From Actinomycetospora callitridis (lineage in GTDB: Bacteria > Actinomycetota > Actinomycetes > Mycobacteriales > Pseudonocardiaceae), in assembly GCF_028737265.1 (NCBI RefSeq), contig NZ_JAQZAK010000002.1, positions 682,001-746,000 of the forward strand: a stretch of DNA of 64,000 nt. The letters are read 5' to 3'. The position numbers were made by a program, and so were the translations under genes. This document shows, piece after piece, positions 9,249 through 17,522 of the stretch. The notes beneath the pieces are model-generated. The model was not told the DNA's origin and searched no databases. It was given only the letters and a program-made list of their open reading frames with translations. Each line of letters opens with the position of its first letter. Within the stretch, counting starts at the first letter, position 1.

Positions 9249-9597
9249 GGCGCGACCCGTCGGCGAGCTCGGCCTCCAGACCGGGCGAGGTGGTGACCCA
9301 GACCGACGCCGTCGTCGTCCCGCCGTCGACGCGCAGCTCGGCGCGGGCCGGGACGAGGACGACGTCGCCGGCGGCGACCGTCTCGGCGTGGCCGTCGAGG
9401 ACCACGGTCAGGTCGCCGTCGAGCACCAGGAGCACCTCCTCGCGGCTCGGGCGGTGCGGCGCGCCGACCTGGTGCGGCGGCACCTCCAGGCGCCAGGCGC
9501 AGAGCTCGGCACTTCCGCGCGACGGGGCGACGAGGGCGTGGAAGGACGCGCCGTGCACCTCGTGGCGGACGGCGTCGGCGGGGCGGAGGACGGGCAT
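9226..9597 (-). CDS. Small cupin-domain protein
   Basis: This is a single-domain cupin of 123 residues. The first cupin motif is diverged, with PHRPSREEVLLVLDG, and the second has AAGDVVLVPA, leaving only part of the usual metal ligands (one His and one Glu visible in motif 1). Such proteins bind small ligands or act as isomerases or dioxygenases. It is divergent from the MarR regulator with paired palindromes in between, so it is the likely MarR target. Its stop lies inside the 3' end of the MFS gene. Confidence 0.7.
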   Translation of the reverse strand: MPVLRPADAVRHEVHGASFHALVAPSRGSAELCAWRLEVPPHQVGAPHRPSREEVLLVLDGDLTVVLDGHAETVAAGDVVLVPARAELRVDGGTTTASVWVTTSPGLEAELADGSRLTPPWAQ

Positions 9598-9612
9598 CGG
9601 GACTCCTCGGTC

Positions 9613-9651
9613 TGGTCAAGTTGATTGACCACATGGTCAGCCTGCTTGACC
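9613..9651. promoter_or_regulatory. Twin operator palindromes between cupin and MarR genes
   Basis: TGGTCAA-gttga-TTGACCA (9613-9631) is a perfect 7-5-7 palindrome. A second copy, GGTCAG-cctgc-TTGACC (9635-9651), has one mismatch. The two are offset by 21 bp, two helical turns, so bound dimers would sit on the same face. A further half site GTCAA follows at 9657. They lie just ahead of the MarR start and the cupin start and are the likely MarR autoregulatory operator. Confidence 0.65.
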
Positions 9652-9670
9652 GGTGTGTCAAGGTGCGGGC

Positions 9671-10117
9671 GTGGACGACCGCGCTGCCACCGACCTGGCC
9701 ATGCTCGTGCTGCGCGCCGCCACCGAGGTGGTCGACGGTATCCAGGAGGGCATGGCCGCCCGCGGGTACGACGACCTGCGCCCCGCCCACGGCTTCGCGT
9801 TCGCCCGCATCGCGGCGGCGGACACCACGGTCGTCGACCTCGCCGAGCACCTGGGGACGACGAAGCAGGCCGCGAGCCAGCTCGTCGCGGGGCTCGTCGA
9901 CCGGGGCTACGTCGTGCGCGAGCCCGATCCCCGCGACGCCCGTGCGCGGTTGCTGCGGCTGACCGAGGCGGGCGAGGCGTGCACCCGCGCGGCGGAGGCG
10001 GCGGCCGCCGACGTCGTCGCCGGCTGGAACGAGGTGCTGCCCCGGGCGTCGCTCGGCGCGCTGCACGCGATGCTGCGCCGCGTCGTCACCCCGGGGCCGC
10101 TGCGCCCGGCGTGGTGA
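9671..10117 (+). CDS. MarR-family transcriptional regulator
   Basis: The product is 148 residues from GTG 9671, chosen because AAGGTG lies five bases upstream and the extra N-terminal residues of the longer frame overlap the operator. It has the MarR winged helix-turn-helix: VVDLAEHLGTTKQAASQLVAGLVDRGYV, then the wing with DPRDARARLLRLTEAG. The family binds palindromes as dimers and is released by small phenolic or other ligands. It is divergent from a cupin gene over twin palindromes, a typical autoregulated pair. Confidence 0.85.
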   Translation: MDDRAATDLAMLVLRAATEVVDGIQEGMAARGYDDLRPAHGFAFARIAAADTTVVDLAEHLGTTKQAASQLVAGLVDRGYVVREPDPRDARARLLRLTEAGEACTRAAEAAAADVVAGWNEVLPRASLGALHAMLRRVVTPGPLRPAW

Positions 10118-10157
10118 CCAGCCGCGAGTGATCGACGGAAGAATACGGACGCTCACC

Positions 10158-10180
10158 GTCAGCGACGGTCCGCCGCTGAC
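10158..10180. terminator. Hairpin between MarR and aminotransferase genes
   Basis: GTCAGCG (10158) pairs with CGCTGAC (10174) around a nine-base loop, in the 70-bp gap between two convergent genes. It is a plausible bidirectional terminator; no T-run is present. Confidence 0.4.
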
Positions 10181-10187
10181 ACGGAGC

Positions 10188-11330
10188 TCAGAGCTTGCGC
10201 AGCCTCAGCAGCGCATCGGCGAGGATCTCGTCGCGCTTGCAGCACGCGAAGCGGACCTGGGTCTCGACGCCCTCGGGCGAGGCGTGGAAGACCTGGTTCG
10301 GGACGGCCGCGACGCCGACGCGCTCGGGCAGCGAGCGGCAGAACTCGAGCGAGTCGGTGACGCCGAGGGGCGCGACGTCGGCGGTGACGAAGTACGTCGC
10401 CTTCGAGTGGAACACCTCGAGGCCCAGCTCGCGCAGGCCGTCGGTCAGCAGGTCACGCTTGCGTCCGAGGTCGGCGCCCAGGGCCGCGAGCCGGCTGTCG
10501 GGCAGCTCGAGCCCCGCGACGATGCCGTGCTGCAGCGGCGTGCCGGCGGCGAAGGAGAACCATTGCTTGACCCCGAGCACCGTCGCCACGAGGTCGGCGG
10601 GCCCGGTCGCCCAGCCGATCTTCCAGCCGGTGACCGAGAACGTCTTGCCGCCCGAGCCGACGGTGATCGTGCGCTCGAACATCCCGGGCAGCGTGGCGAT
10701 CGGGACGTGCACGTCGTCGTCGAACACGAGGTGCTCGTAGACCTCGTCCGACAGCACGATCAGGTCGTGCTCGATCGCGACGTCCGCGACGGCCTGCAGC
10801 TCGTCGCGCGAGAGCACCGCGCCCGTGGGGTTGTGCGGCGTGTTGAGCACGATCATCTTCGTCCGCCCGGTCACCGCCGCTCGCAGCGCGTCGGCGTCCA
10901 GCGCGTAGTGGGGCGCGTGGATCCGGACGGGCACGAGCGTCGCGCCGAGCAGCGCCGCCGTCGCGCCGTAGAGGTCGTAGTACGGCTCGAGCGCGATCAC
11001 CTCGTCGCCCGGCCGCAACAGCCCGGTCATCGCCGACGAGAGCGCCTCGGACGCGCCCGAGCACACCACGACCCCGCCGTCGGCCGCGACGTCGAGGCCG
11101 TACCAGCGGCGCTGGTGCTCCGCGATCGCCGTGCGCAGCGAGGCGATGCCGACCGCCGGCGGGTACTGGTTCCACCCCTTGTGCATGGCGGCGACGGCGG
11201 CGTCGACGACCTCGTGCGGGCCCGGCGTGTCCGGGAAGCCCTGGCCGAGGTTGATCGCGTCGTGCTCGAGCGCCAGCCGGGACATCTCACTGAAGATCGT
11301 CTCGGCCACTAGTGGGTCACTCCCATTCAA
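10188..11330 (-). CDS. PLP-dependent aminotransferase, class I/II (DapC/kynurenine-type)
   Basis: The protein has 380 residues. It begins with the [12 protein letters not shown] block typical of the subgroup holding actinobacterial DapC (N-succinyl-diaminopimelate aminotransferase) and kynurenine aminotransferases. The PLP lysine is in [25 protein letters not shown] and [10 protein letters not shown] contain cofactor-binding residues, and CKRDE near the end carries the carboxylate-binding region. Its start overlaps the last 14 bases of guaA, so it is read from the same transcript. The exact substrate cannot be fixed from sequence; lysine biosynthesis is one option. Confidence 0.8.
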   Translation of the reverse strand: MNGSDPLVAETIFSEMSRLALEHDAINLGQGFPDTPGPHEVVDAAVAAMHKGWNQYPPAVGIASLRTAIAEHQRRWYGLDVAADGGVVVCSGASEALSSAMTGLLRPGDEVIALEPYYDLYGATAALLGATLVPVRIHAPHYALDADALRAAVTGRTKMIVLNTPHNPTGAVLSRDELQAVADVAIEHDLIVLSDEVYEHLVFDDDVHVPIATLPGMFERTITVGSGGKTFSVTGWKIGWATGPADLVATVLGVKQWFSFAAGTPLQHGIVAGLELPDSRLAALGADLGRKRDLLTDGLRELGLEVFHSKATYFVTADVAPLGVTDSLEFCRSLPERVGVAAVPNQVFHASPEGVETQVRFACCKRDEILADALLRLRKL

Positions 11331-12885
11331 TCGTCCCCGGCGGCTTGCTCGTCACGTCCAGGACCACGCGGTTGATCTCGGCGCACTCGTTGGTGATCCG
11401 GGTGGAGATGCGTTCGAGCACGTCGTAGGGCAGGCGGGTCCAGTCGGCGGTCATCGCATCCTCGCTGGAGACGGGACGCAGCACCACCGGGTGCCCGTAC
11501 GTGCGTCCGTCACCCTGGACGCCGACCGAGCGGACGTCGGCGAGCAGCACCACCGGGCACTGCCAGATCACCTCGTCGAGGCCCGCCGACGTCAGCTCCT
11601 CGCGGGCGATCGCGTCGGCGCGGCGCAGGGTGGCGAGCCGCTCGGCGTCGACGGATCCGATGATCCGGATCGCGAGCCCCGGGCCGGGGAACGGCTGGCG
11701 GCGCACGATCGTCTCGGGCAGGCCCAGCTCGGCGCCGACCTTGCGCACCTCGTCCTTGAACAGCGCGCGCAGCGGCTCGACCAGCGAGAACTGCAGGTCG
11801 TCGGGCAGGCCACCGACGTTGTGGTGCGACTTGATGGTGGCCGCGCCGGAACCCCCGCCGGACTCGACGACGTCGGGGTAGAGCGTGCCCTGGACCAGGA
11901 AGTCCGCGCCCTTGCCCTCGGCCACCTCGCGCGCCGCACCCTCGAAGGACCGGATGAACTCCCGGCCGATGATCTTGCGCTTCTCCTCCGGGTCGACGAC
12001 GCCGTCGAGCTCGCGCAGGAACGTCTCCGCCGCGTCGACGGTGACGAGGTCGACGCCCGTGGCGGCGACGAAGTCGCGCTCGACCTGGCCGCGCTCGCCC
12101 TCGCGGAGCAGGCCGTGGTCGACGAACACGCAGGTGAGGCGATCGCCGATCGCCCGCTGCACCAGCGCCGCGGCCACCGCGGAGTCGACGCCGCCGCTCA
12201 GGCCGCAGACCGCGCGGCCGTCGGGGCCGATCTGCGCGCGGATCGCGTCGACGGTCTCGGCGATGATGTTCGCGGTGTTCCAGTCGGCGTCGACGCCGGC
12301 GACGTCGCGCAGGAAGCGCCGCAGCACCTCCTGGCCGTGCGGCGAGTGCCCGACCTCCGGGTGGTACTGGACGCCGGCGAACCGGCGGGCCACGTCCTCG
12401 AACGCCGCGACCGGCGCGCCGGGCGACGACGCCGTGACCGTGAAGCCCTCGGGCGCCTTGGTCACGCCGTCGCCGTGGCTCATCCACACCGGGTGCGCGT
12501 CGGGGAGGTCGTCGTGCAGGCGCCCGGGCTCGGTCACCGACAGCTCGGTGCGCCCGTACTCCCGCGCGCCGGTGTGCTCGACGACCCCGCCGAGCGCGCC
12601 GGCCATGAGCTGGAAGCCGTAGCAGATGCCGAACACCGGCACCCCGGCGTCGAACAGCGCCGGGTCGACGGCCGGCGCCCCCTCCTCGTACACGCTCGCG
12701 GGCCCGCCGGAGAGCACGATCGCCGCCGGGTCCTTGGCGAGCATGTCGTCGACGGCCGTCGTGTGCGGCACGACCTCCGAGTACACCTGCGCCTCACGCA
12801 CCCGCCGGGCGATGAGCTGCGCGTACTGAGCGCCGTAGTCGACGACGAGGACGGGTCGGTCACCACTGCCGGTCACGGTCCCCAT
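11317..12885 (-). CDS. guaA: GMP synthase (glutamine-hydrolysing)
   Basis: The product is 522 residues from ATG 12885; the longer frame would run into the upstream operator. It converts XMP to GMP with ATP and glutamine. The N-terminal class I glutaminase domain has the nucleophile elbow GICYGFQ and the GVQYHPEV histidine. The central ATP pyrophosphatase has the P-loop GLSGGVDS. The C-terminal dimerisation domain ends in the family-typical PPGTIEWE. It is the last step of de novo guanine synthesis and works downstream of guaB at 33.7 kb. An aminotransferase is coupled downstream. Confidence 0.97.
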   Translation of the reverse strand: MGTVTGSGDRPVLVVDYGAQYAQLIARRVREAQVYSEVVPHTTAVDDMLAKDPAAIVLSGGPASVYEEGAPAVDPALFDAGVPVFGICYGFQLMAGALGGVVEHTGAREYGRTELSVTEPGRLHDDLPDAHPVWMSHGDGVTKAPEGFTVTASSPGAPVAAFEDVARRFAGVQYHPEVGHSPHGQEVLRRFLRDVAGVDADWNTANIIAETVDAIRAQIGPDGRAVCGLSGGVDSAVAAALVQRAIGDRLTCVFVDHGLLREGERGQVERDFVAATGVDLVTVDAAETFLRELDGVVDPEEKRKIIGREFIRSFEGAAREVAEGKGADFLVQGTLYPDVVESGGGSGAATIKSHHNVGGLPDDLQFSLVEPLRALFKDEVRKVGAELGLPETIVRRQPFPGPGLAIRIIGSVDAERLATLRRADAIAREELTSAGLDEVIWQCPVVLLADVRSVGVQGDGRTYGHPVVLRPVSSEDAMTADWTRLPYDVLERISTRITNECAEINRVVLDVTSKPPGTIEWE

Positions 12886-12924
12886 CGTGCCCGACGGCCA
12901 CCGCCGACCGGACCCTTGCCGTCT

Positions 12925-12941
12925 TAGTGTCAATGACACTA
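12925..12941. promoter_or_regulatory. Palindromic operator for the PadR regulator
   Basis: TAGTGTCA-A-TGACACTA is a perfect 8-1-8 palindrome ending 15 bases before the PadR start and lying 40 bases upstream of guaA. A further half copy, AGTGTC, overlaps at 12941. Position and symmetry fit an autoregulatory PadR site; because it lies between divergent genes it could also affect guaA. Confidence 0.6.
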
Positions 12942-12955
12942 GTGTCCCCGCTACC

Positions 12956-13570
12956 ATGACTCAGCGCTCCGGACTCGCCCTCGCCGTCCTCGCCCTCGCC
13001 GCCGAGGAGCCCATGCACCCGTACCGGATGCAGCAGCTCCTGCGGGAGCGCGGCAAGGACCAGGTGGTCAACGTCGGCCAGCGCTCGCAGCTCTACAAGA
13101 CGATCGACCGCCTCGTGCGCGACGACCTGCTCGTCGCCCGGGCCACCGAGCGGGAGGCGACGCGCCCCGAGCGCACCGTCTACGCGGCCACCGACGCCGG
13201 CCGGGAGCTGGCGATCACCTGGACCCTCGACATGCTCACGGCACCGCGCCACGAGTTCGCCGAGTTCACCGCCGCGCTGGCCTACCTGCCACTGCTCGAC
13301 CCCGAGGTCGCCGCCGACGCGCTGGCCCTGCGCCTGTCCGACCGGCGCGGCGAGCTCGAGCGGGTGCGCCACGACCTCGAGAAGGCGCCCGACTTCCTGC
13401 CGCGGATCGTCGTCGTCGAGGCCGAGTACGCGATCGCGCACCTCGAGACCGACGTCGCCTGGATCGCCGCCCTGCTCGACGACCTCCGCTCCGGCGCCCT
13501 CACCTGGGACCGCGCCGCCCTGACCGACATCGCACGCCGGGCGGATCCCGGCGGGGAGGACCGACCATGA
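12956..13570 (+). CDS. PadR-family transcriptional regulator
   Basis: The protein has 204 residues. The N-terminal winged helix (residues 5-85) contains [10 protein letters not shown] and [14 protein letters not shown], typical of PadR. A C-terminal helical domain, about residues 95-190, fits the dimerising Vir family (PadR subfamily 1). The ATG is at 12956, 15 bases after a perfect palindrome. The stop overlaps the start of a flavin monooxygenase by four bases, so the regulator probably represses itself and that enzyme until an aromatic or toxic ligand appears. Confidence 0.88.
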   Translation: MTQRSGLALAVLALAAEEPMHPYRMQQLLRERGKDQVVNVGQRSQLYKTIDRLVRDDLLVARATEREATRPERTVYAATDAGRELAITWTLDMLTAPRHEFAEFTAALAYLPLLDPEVAADALALRLSDRRGELERVRHDLEKAPDFLPRIVVVEAEYAIAHLETDVAWIAALLDDLRSGALTWDRAALTDIARRADPGGEDRP

Positions 13571-14898
13571 AGGTGATCATCATCGGCGGCGGGACCGGCG
13601 GCATGTGCCTCGCCCACGGCCTGCGCCGCGCCGGCATCGACGTCGCCGTGCACGAGCGCGACCGGACCCGGACGAGCGGTCTGCACGGCTACCGCGTCGG
13701 CATCTCGCCGAACGGCGCGCGGGCGCTCAAGGCGTGCCTCGACCCGGCGCTCTTCGCGACGTTCGTCGCCACCACGGCCGCGCCCTACGACACGCTCGCG
13801 ATGGTCACCGAGCGGTACCGGACGCTGCTCACGATGTCGTTCGACGACCTGCCGCACACCAGCGGCGACCCCGAGGACAGCGAGCACAACGTCAGCCGGA
13901 TGACCCTGCGCCAGGTGCTGTTCACGGGCATGGAGGACGTCATCACGTTCGACCGCCGCTTCACGCACTACTCCCAGCACCCAGACGGGCGCGTGACCGC
14001 GCACTTCGACGACGGCAGCTCCGACACCGGCGACCTGCTCGTCGGCGCCGACGGCGCGGGCTCGCCGGTGCGGCGCCAGTACCTGCCGCACGCGACGCAC
14101 ACCGAGACCGGCCTGGTCGGGATCGGCGGCAAGACCCTGCTCACCGAGCGCACGGAGACCCTGCTGCCCGAACCCGTGCGGAACGGCTTCGGCATGTACT
14201 TCGACCGCCGCGGCCAGTTCGGGATCACGCACGTGATGCGAATGCCGTGGGGCAGCCGGAACGACGAAGGGCTGACGGAATGGCCCGGCCTGCGCTTCGA
14301 CAACACCACCGACCACGTGTCCTGGGCGATCACGACGTCCCGCTCGCTGGCGCCCCCCGACGTCCTCGACCGCACCGACGCCGACCTCGTCACCCTCGCC
14401 GGCGAGCTCAGCGCCGGCTGGGACCCGCGCTGGCTCGAGCTGATCGCCACCTCCGACCCCGGCGCGGCGGTCGCGCTGGGCATCCGCACCGCCGACCCGG
14501 TGCCGGCGTGGACCCCGAGCACCGTGACGATGCTCGGCGACGCGATCCACACCATGACCCCGGGTCGCGGGGCGGGCGCCAACACCGCGCTGCGCGACGC
14601 GCGCGAGCTGCGCGACCGGCTCGTGCGCGTCCGGGACGGGGAGCTCGGGCTCCTCGAGGCCGTCGGCGAGTACGAGGACCTCATGCGCCGGTACTCGTCG
14701 CTCGCCGTCCGCGAGTCGCTGGAGTTCATGAACGACAACGGCACCGCCCGGCGCCCGGTGATCGGCCCGCTCTCGGTGCTGGCCCAGCGCACCGGGATGC
14801 GCCTGGTCGACCGCATCCCGCCCGCCAAGCGCCGGATGGCCCGCGGCTTCCAGAAGGTGCGGGACTCCGAGCTCGTCCGAGGGCCTGCGGCCACGTGA
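13567..14898 (+). CDS. FAD-dependent monooxygenase (PHBH fold)
   Basis: This 443-residue class A flavoprotein has IIGGGTGG at residues 5-12, 'LLVGADGAGSPVR' in the middle and 'MLGDAIHTMTPGRGAGANTAL' near residue 320. The PGRG variant and the length match the tetracycline/aromatic monooxygenase group of small actinobacterial enzymes. It is coupled to the PadR regulator, which suggests inducible oxidation of a foreign aromatic; the substrate is unknown. Its TGA stop lies inside the left arm of a 46-bp palindrome shared with the convergent P450 gene. Confidence 0.85.
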   Translation: MKVIIIGGGTGGMCLAHGLRRAGIDVAVHERDRTRTSGLHGYRVGISPNGARALKACLDPALFATFVATTAAPYDTLAMVTERYRTLLTMSFDDLPHTSGDPEDSEHNVSRMTLRQVLFTGMEDVITFDRRFTHYSQHPDGRVTAHFDDGSSDTGDLLVGADGAGSPVRRQYLPHATHTETGLVGIGGKTLLTERTETLLPEPVRNGFGMYFDRRGQFGITHVMRMPWGSRNDEGLTEWPGLRFDNTTDHVSWAITTSRSLAPPDVLDRTDADLVTLAGELSAGWDPRWLELIATSDPGAAVALGIRTADPVPAWTPSTVTMLGDAIHTMTPGRGAGANTALRDARELRDRLVRVRDGELGLLEAVGEYEDLMRRYSSLAVRESLEFMNDNGTARRPVIGPLSVLAQRTGMRLVDRIPPAKRRMARGFQKVRDSELVRGPAAT

Positions 14899-14937
14899 GG
14901 GATTCGGGTCGTCCGGACGACCCGGTTCCCTCACGTG
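14892..14937. terminator. 46-bp palindrome, bidirectional terminator (copy 1)
   Basis: This is a near-perfect palindrome: 21 of 23 base pairs match around TCC|GGA, with no loop in the DNA. It starts CACGTGAG and ends CTCACGTG, so a TGA stop is contributed to each flanking convergent gene (14896-14898 plus strand; 14931-14933 minus strand). Identity with copy 2 at 16726 extends outward to cover 14888-14946. It is likely a terminator hairpin for both strands. Confidence 0.8.
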
Positions 14938-16085
14938 CGGAGCATCAGCGCGAGAGGTCCCGCGTCCACCTCGCCGCGGTGCCAGGGCACATCCTCGAGC
15001 GGGACGGCCAGGCGGAGCCCGGGGGCGCGGCGGGACAGCGCGGTGAGCGCGGCGGTGATCTCCAGCCGTGCCAGCGCCGCACCCAGACAGTGGTGCGGGC
15101 CCCGCCCGAAGCCCAGGTGCGGGCCGCGCCGCCCGGGGCACAGCGCCTCGGGGTCGTCGAAGCGGGCCGGGTCGTGGTTCGCCGCCTCGATCCGCAGGAG
15201 CACCTCGTCGCCCGCGGCGACCGCGACGCCGCCGAGCTCCAGGTCCTCCTGGGCCCAGCGCGGGAAGACCTCGACGCCCAGGCGCCGGACGAGCTCGTCG
15301 ACGAGGCCTTCGACGTCGGCCCGCTCGGCGAGCCCGGCCAGGGCGTCGGTGCGCAGCAGGTGCACCACGGCGACCGCGAGCCCGCCCCGCACCGTGATCA
15401 CCCCGGCCGCCAGCAGCGCGCTGACGAGGGCGACCAGCTCGCCGTCGCCGAGGCGCCCGTCGTCGGCGTCGTCCACGGCGACGAGGGCGCCGAGGAGATC
15501 CTTCCCGGGGTCCTCGCGCGCGGCCGCGACGAGCCCGGCGGTGAACGTGGTGAGCGCGCCCCACGCCCGCTCCGCCTCGGCGAGCAGGGCCGGGTCGCCC
15601 GCGGCGGCCATCGGATCGGCGCGCAGGGCGTCCTCGACCAGGCCCCGGAACTCGGGGTACTCAGCCAGGTCGACCCCGAGCAGCAGCCCGAGGCTCCCGA
15701 CGGCCAGGGGCGTCGACAGCACGTCGACCAGGTCGACCGGGCCGTCGGCGTCCACGAGCGCCGCGACGTGGGCCTCGGCGAGCGCGGTGACCCGGGGCGC
15801 CAGCTCGGCGATCCGGCGCGGGGTGAACGCCCGGGCGACGAGGCGGCGCAGGCGGGCGTGGGCCGGCCCGTCCTGGAACAACGACGCCCGCTCGTCGACG
15901 GGGATGCCGGGCGGCACGAGCCCGAGGCGTCGGTCGGCGAGCCCGGCCGCGACCAGGTCGTAGGACGTGACGAGCCACGCGCGGCGCCCGTCGGCGCGGA
16001 CGACACGGGTCACCGGCCCGGCCGTCCGGTCGTACGCCGGCGGTCCCACCGGGTCCGGGCGTTCGAGCGGCAGCGTCTGCTCCAC
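14931..16085 (-). CDS. Cytochrome P450
   Basis: The product is 384 residues from GTG 16085 (GAGGAGGAG just upstream), a typical size for soluble actinobacterial class I P450s needing separate ferredoxin and reductase. The heme loop is FGRGPHHCLG near residue 335, with the Cys thiolate, and ExxR is ELVR. The I-helix oxygen-activation motif reads AGVITV instead of AG(H)(E/D)T: the threonine is kept but the acidic residue is isoleucine. It is divergent from a TetR regulator with inverted and direct repeats between. No ferredoxin is encoded nearby. Substrate unknown. Confidence 0.9.
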   Translation of the reverse strand: MEQTLPLERPDPVGPPAYDRTAGPVTRVVRADGRRAWLVTSYDLVAAGLADRRLGLVPPGIPVDERASLFQDGPAHARLRRLVARAFTPRRIAELAPRVTALAEAHVAALVDADGPVDLVDVLSTPLAVGSLGLLLGVDLAEYPEFRGLVEDALRADPMAAAGDPALLAEAERAWGALTTFTAGLVAAAREDPGKDLLGALVAVDDADDGRLGDGELVALVSALLAAGVITVRGGLAVAVVHLLRTDALAGLAERADVEGLVDELVRRLGVEVFPRWAQEDLELGGVAVAAGDEVLLRIEAANHDPARFDDPEALCPGRRGPHLGFGRGPHHCLGAALARLEITAALTALSRRAPGLRLAVPLEDVPWHRGEVDAGPLALMLRT

Positions 16086-16097
16086 GACTCCTCCTCG

Positions 16098-16143
16098 ACG
16101 TTGCGGGTGCAACGTGAAGAATGACGATACAAGTGCAATGTGA
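16098..16143. promoter_or_regulatory. Operator region between P450 and TetR genes
   Basis: ACGTTGC-gggt-GCAACGT (16098-16115) is a perfect 7-4-7 palindrome. The segment GTGCAACGTGA at 16107 recurs as GTGCAATGTGA at 16133, 26 bp downstream. The repeats fill the 70-bp gap between the divergent P450 and TetR starts and are the likely TetR binding sites. Confidence 0.55.
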
Positions 16144-16155
16144 CAAGGTGGCGGC

Positions 16156-16785
16156 GTGCCGAAGCAGGTCGACCCCCACGAGCGCCGGACGCTGCTCGCC
16201 GACGCCCTGCTCCGCGTCGCCGCCACCCGCGGGCTGATGGACGTGAGCCTGCGCCACGTCGCGGCCGAGGCCGGGGTCACCGCGGGGATGGTGCAGCACT
16301 ACTTCCGCACCAAGGACGAGATGATGGTCTTCGCGTTGGACGTCGTCTCCGCCCGTGTCCAGGCCCGTCTCGAGGCCGACCCGACCACGCACGACGGGCC
16401 AGGGGCACTCGTGCGCGCCCTGCTCGTCCAGCTCCTGCCGGTCGACGACGACCGCGTGCTCGAGGGCCGGGTCGCGATCGCCTTCCACGCCTACGCCGCG
16501 AGCCGCCCCGCCGTGGCGACCCGTCTGCGCGAGGACACCCGGGGGATGCGCGCCATGATCGCGGAGCAGATCCGGTCGGAGGGACACGGCGCCCTGGACC
16601 CCGAGCAGGCCGCCACCGGCCTGCTCTCCCTCGTCGAGGGGCTGGCGGTCCACGTGCTCGGCGGGCACGTCACCGCCGACCACGCCGTCTCCACCCTCGA
16701 CGCCCACCTCGCGATGGCCTTCGGCCACGTGAGTGTCCTGGGTCGTCCTGACGACCCAAGACACTCACGTGCGGAGCATCGATGA
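16156..16785 (+). CDS. TetR-family transcriptional regulator
   Basis: The protein has 209 residues. The N-terminal HTH (residues 8-55, 'LRHVAAEAGVTAGMVQHYFRTKDEMM') is typical TetR/BetI-like, and the rest is a helical ligand domain. GTG 16156 follows AAGGTGG. It is divergent from the P450 gene across palindromic sites, so it probably represses P450 and itself. The last 20 or so residues (after MAFGHV) are encoded by the 46-bp palindrome and its flank, suggesting the 3' end was altered when that element arrived. Confidence 0.85.
   Translation: MPKQVDPHERRTLLADALLRVAATRGLMDVSLRHVAAEAGVTAGMVQHYFRTKDEMMVFALDVVSARVQARLEADPTTHDGPGALVRALLVQLLPVDDDRVLEGRVAIAFHAYAASRPAVATRLREDTRGMRAMIAEQIRSEGHGALDPEQAATGLLSLVEGLAVHVLGGHVTADHAVSTLDAHLAMAFGHVSVLGRPDDPRHSRAEHR
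16726..16771. terminator. 46-bp palindrome (copy 2), inside the TetR 3' end
   Basis: It is the same length as copy 1 and has 21 of 23 matched pairs. It shares CACGTGAG, GGGTCGTCC, GACGACCC and CTCACGTG with copy 1, plus the outer flanks CGGC and CGGAGCATC (shared span 16722-16780). The six-base variable block on each side differs from copy 1 but stays largely self-complementary. It lies within the TetR coding end and upstream of the next gene on the same strand. Confidence 0.75.
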
Positions 16786-16841
16786 GTTCGCGACGCGGCG
16801 ACCGTCCACCTCCCGACGCATCCGCCGACGAAGGGATCCTC

Positions 16842-17477
16842 ATGCCCGTGGCCGACACCGGCACCGTCTACGCCGCCACCCACGTCGAGCGTGCCGCGCT
16901 CGCCGACGACCTCGCCGGGCTCACCGACGCGCAGTGGGCGACGACGTCGCTGTCCGACCGGTGGACGGTCGAGGAGACCGTCGCCCACCTCACCGCCGCC
17001 GCGAGCATCGGGCCGTGGCGCTGGGTGCGCAGCGTCCTGGGTGCGCGGTTCGACTTCGACCTGCACAACGACCGCCGCCTCGCCGAGCACCGCGGCGCCA
17101 CGCCCGCCGAGACCCTCGCCCGCTTCCGGGCGGTGCGGGACAGCACGACGTCGACGTGGGGCCCGAAGGCGGCGTGGCTCGGCGAGGTCGTCATCCACGG
17201 CGAGGACATCCGCCGTCCGCTCGGGCTCGTGCGTACCCCGCCGGTGGAGACGATCACCACGGTCGCCGAGTTCGTCGCGAGCCGCGACTTCACGGTCGCC
17301 GGGAAGACGGTGAGCGAGGGCCTGCGCCTCGAGGCCACCGACGGCCCGTTCGCCGCCGGCGCCGGCCCCCTGGTCACCGGGCCGACGCTGGCGCTCGTCA
17401 TGGTCATGGCCGGGCGCGCCGCCCACCTCGACGACCTCGACGGACCCGGTGTCGCGACGCTGCGCAGCCGACTCTGA
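16842..17477 (+). CDS. Maleylpyruvate isomerase/DinB-like mycothiol-dependent family protein
   Basis: The product is 211 residues from ATG 16842, preferred over the ATG at 16782 because GAAGGGA sits just upstream. It fits the TIGR03083-type DinB-like family with an N-terminal four-helix bundle. VAHLTAAASIG and HGEDIRRPLG hold the metal-binding His residues expected of mycothiol-dependent maleylpyruvate isomerase relatives. Mycothiol is an actinobacterial thiol. It lies beside ring-cleavage genes, so a role in aromatic breakdown is possible, but many family members have no known substrate. Confidence 0.75.
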   Translation: MPVADTGTVYAATHVERAALADDLAGLTDAQWATTSLSDRWTVEETVAHLTAAASIGPWRWVRSVLGARFDFDLHNDRRLAEHRGATPAETLARFRAVRDSTTSTWGPKAAWLGEVVIHGEDIRRPLGLVRTPPVETITTVAEFVASRDFTVAGKTVSEGLRLEATDGPFAAGAGPLVTGPTLALVMVMAGRAAHLDDLDGPGVATLRSRL

Positions 17478-17480
17478 GCC

Positions 17481-17522
17481 CGCCGCCTCGAGAACGCCGC
17501 CTCTAGAACGCCGCCTCGAGAA
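17481..17522. repeat. Three tandem 14-bp repeats at the maleylacetate reductase stop
   Basis: Units at 17481, 17495 and 17509 read CGCCGCCTCGAGAA, with the middle unit carrying T for G (CTCTAGAA). That single change creates the TAG stop of the minus-strand reductase gene at 17503-17505. The first unit lies just past the stop and the last within the coding end. Confidence 0.85.

Noticed and set aside
12886..12957. Longer guaA start at 12957
   Set aside because: It would place coding sequence over the PadR palindrome and start codon; ATG 12885 gives the normal GuaA length.
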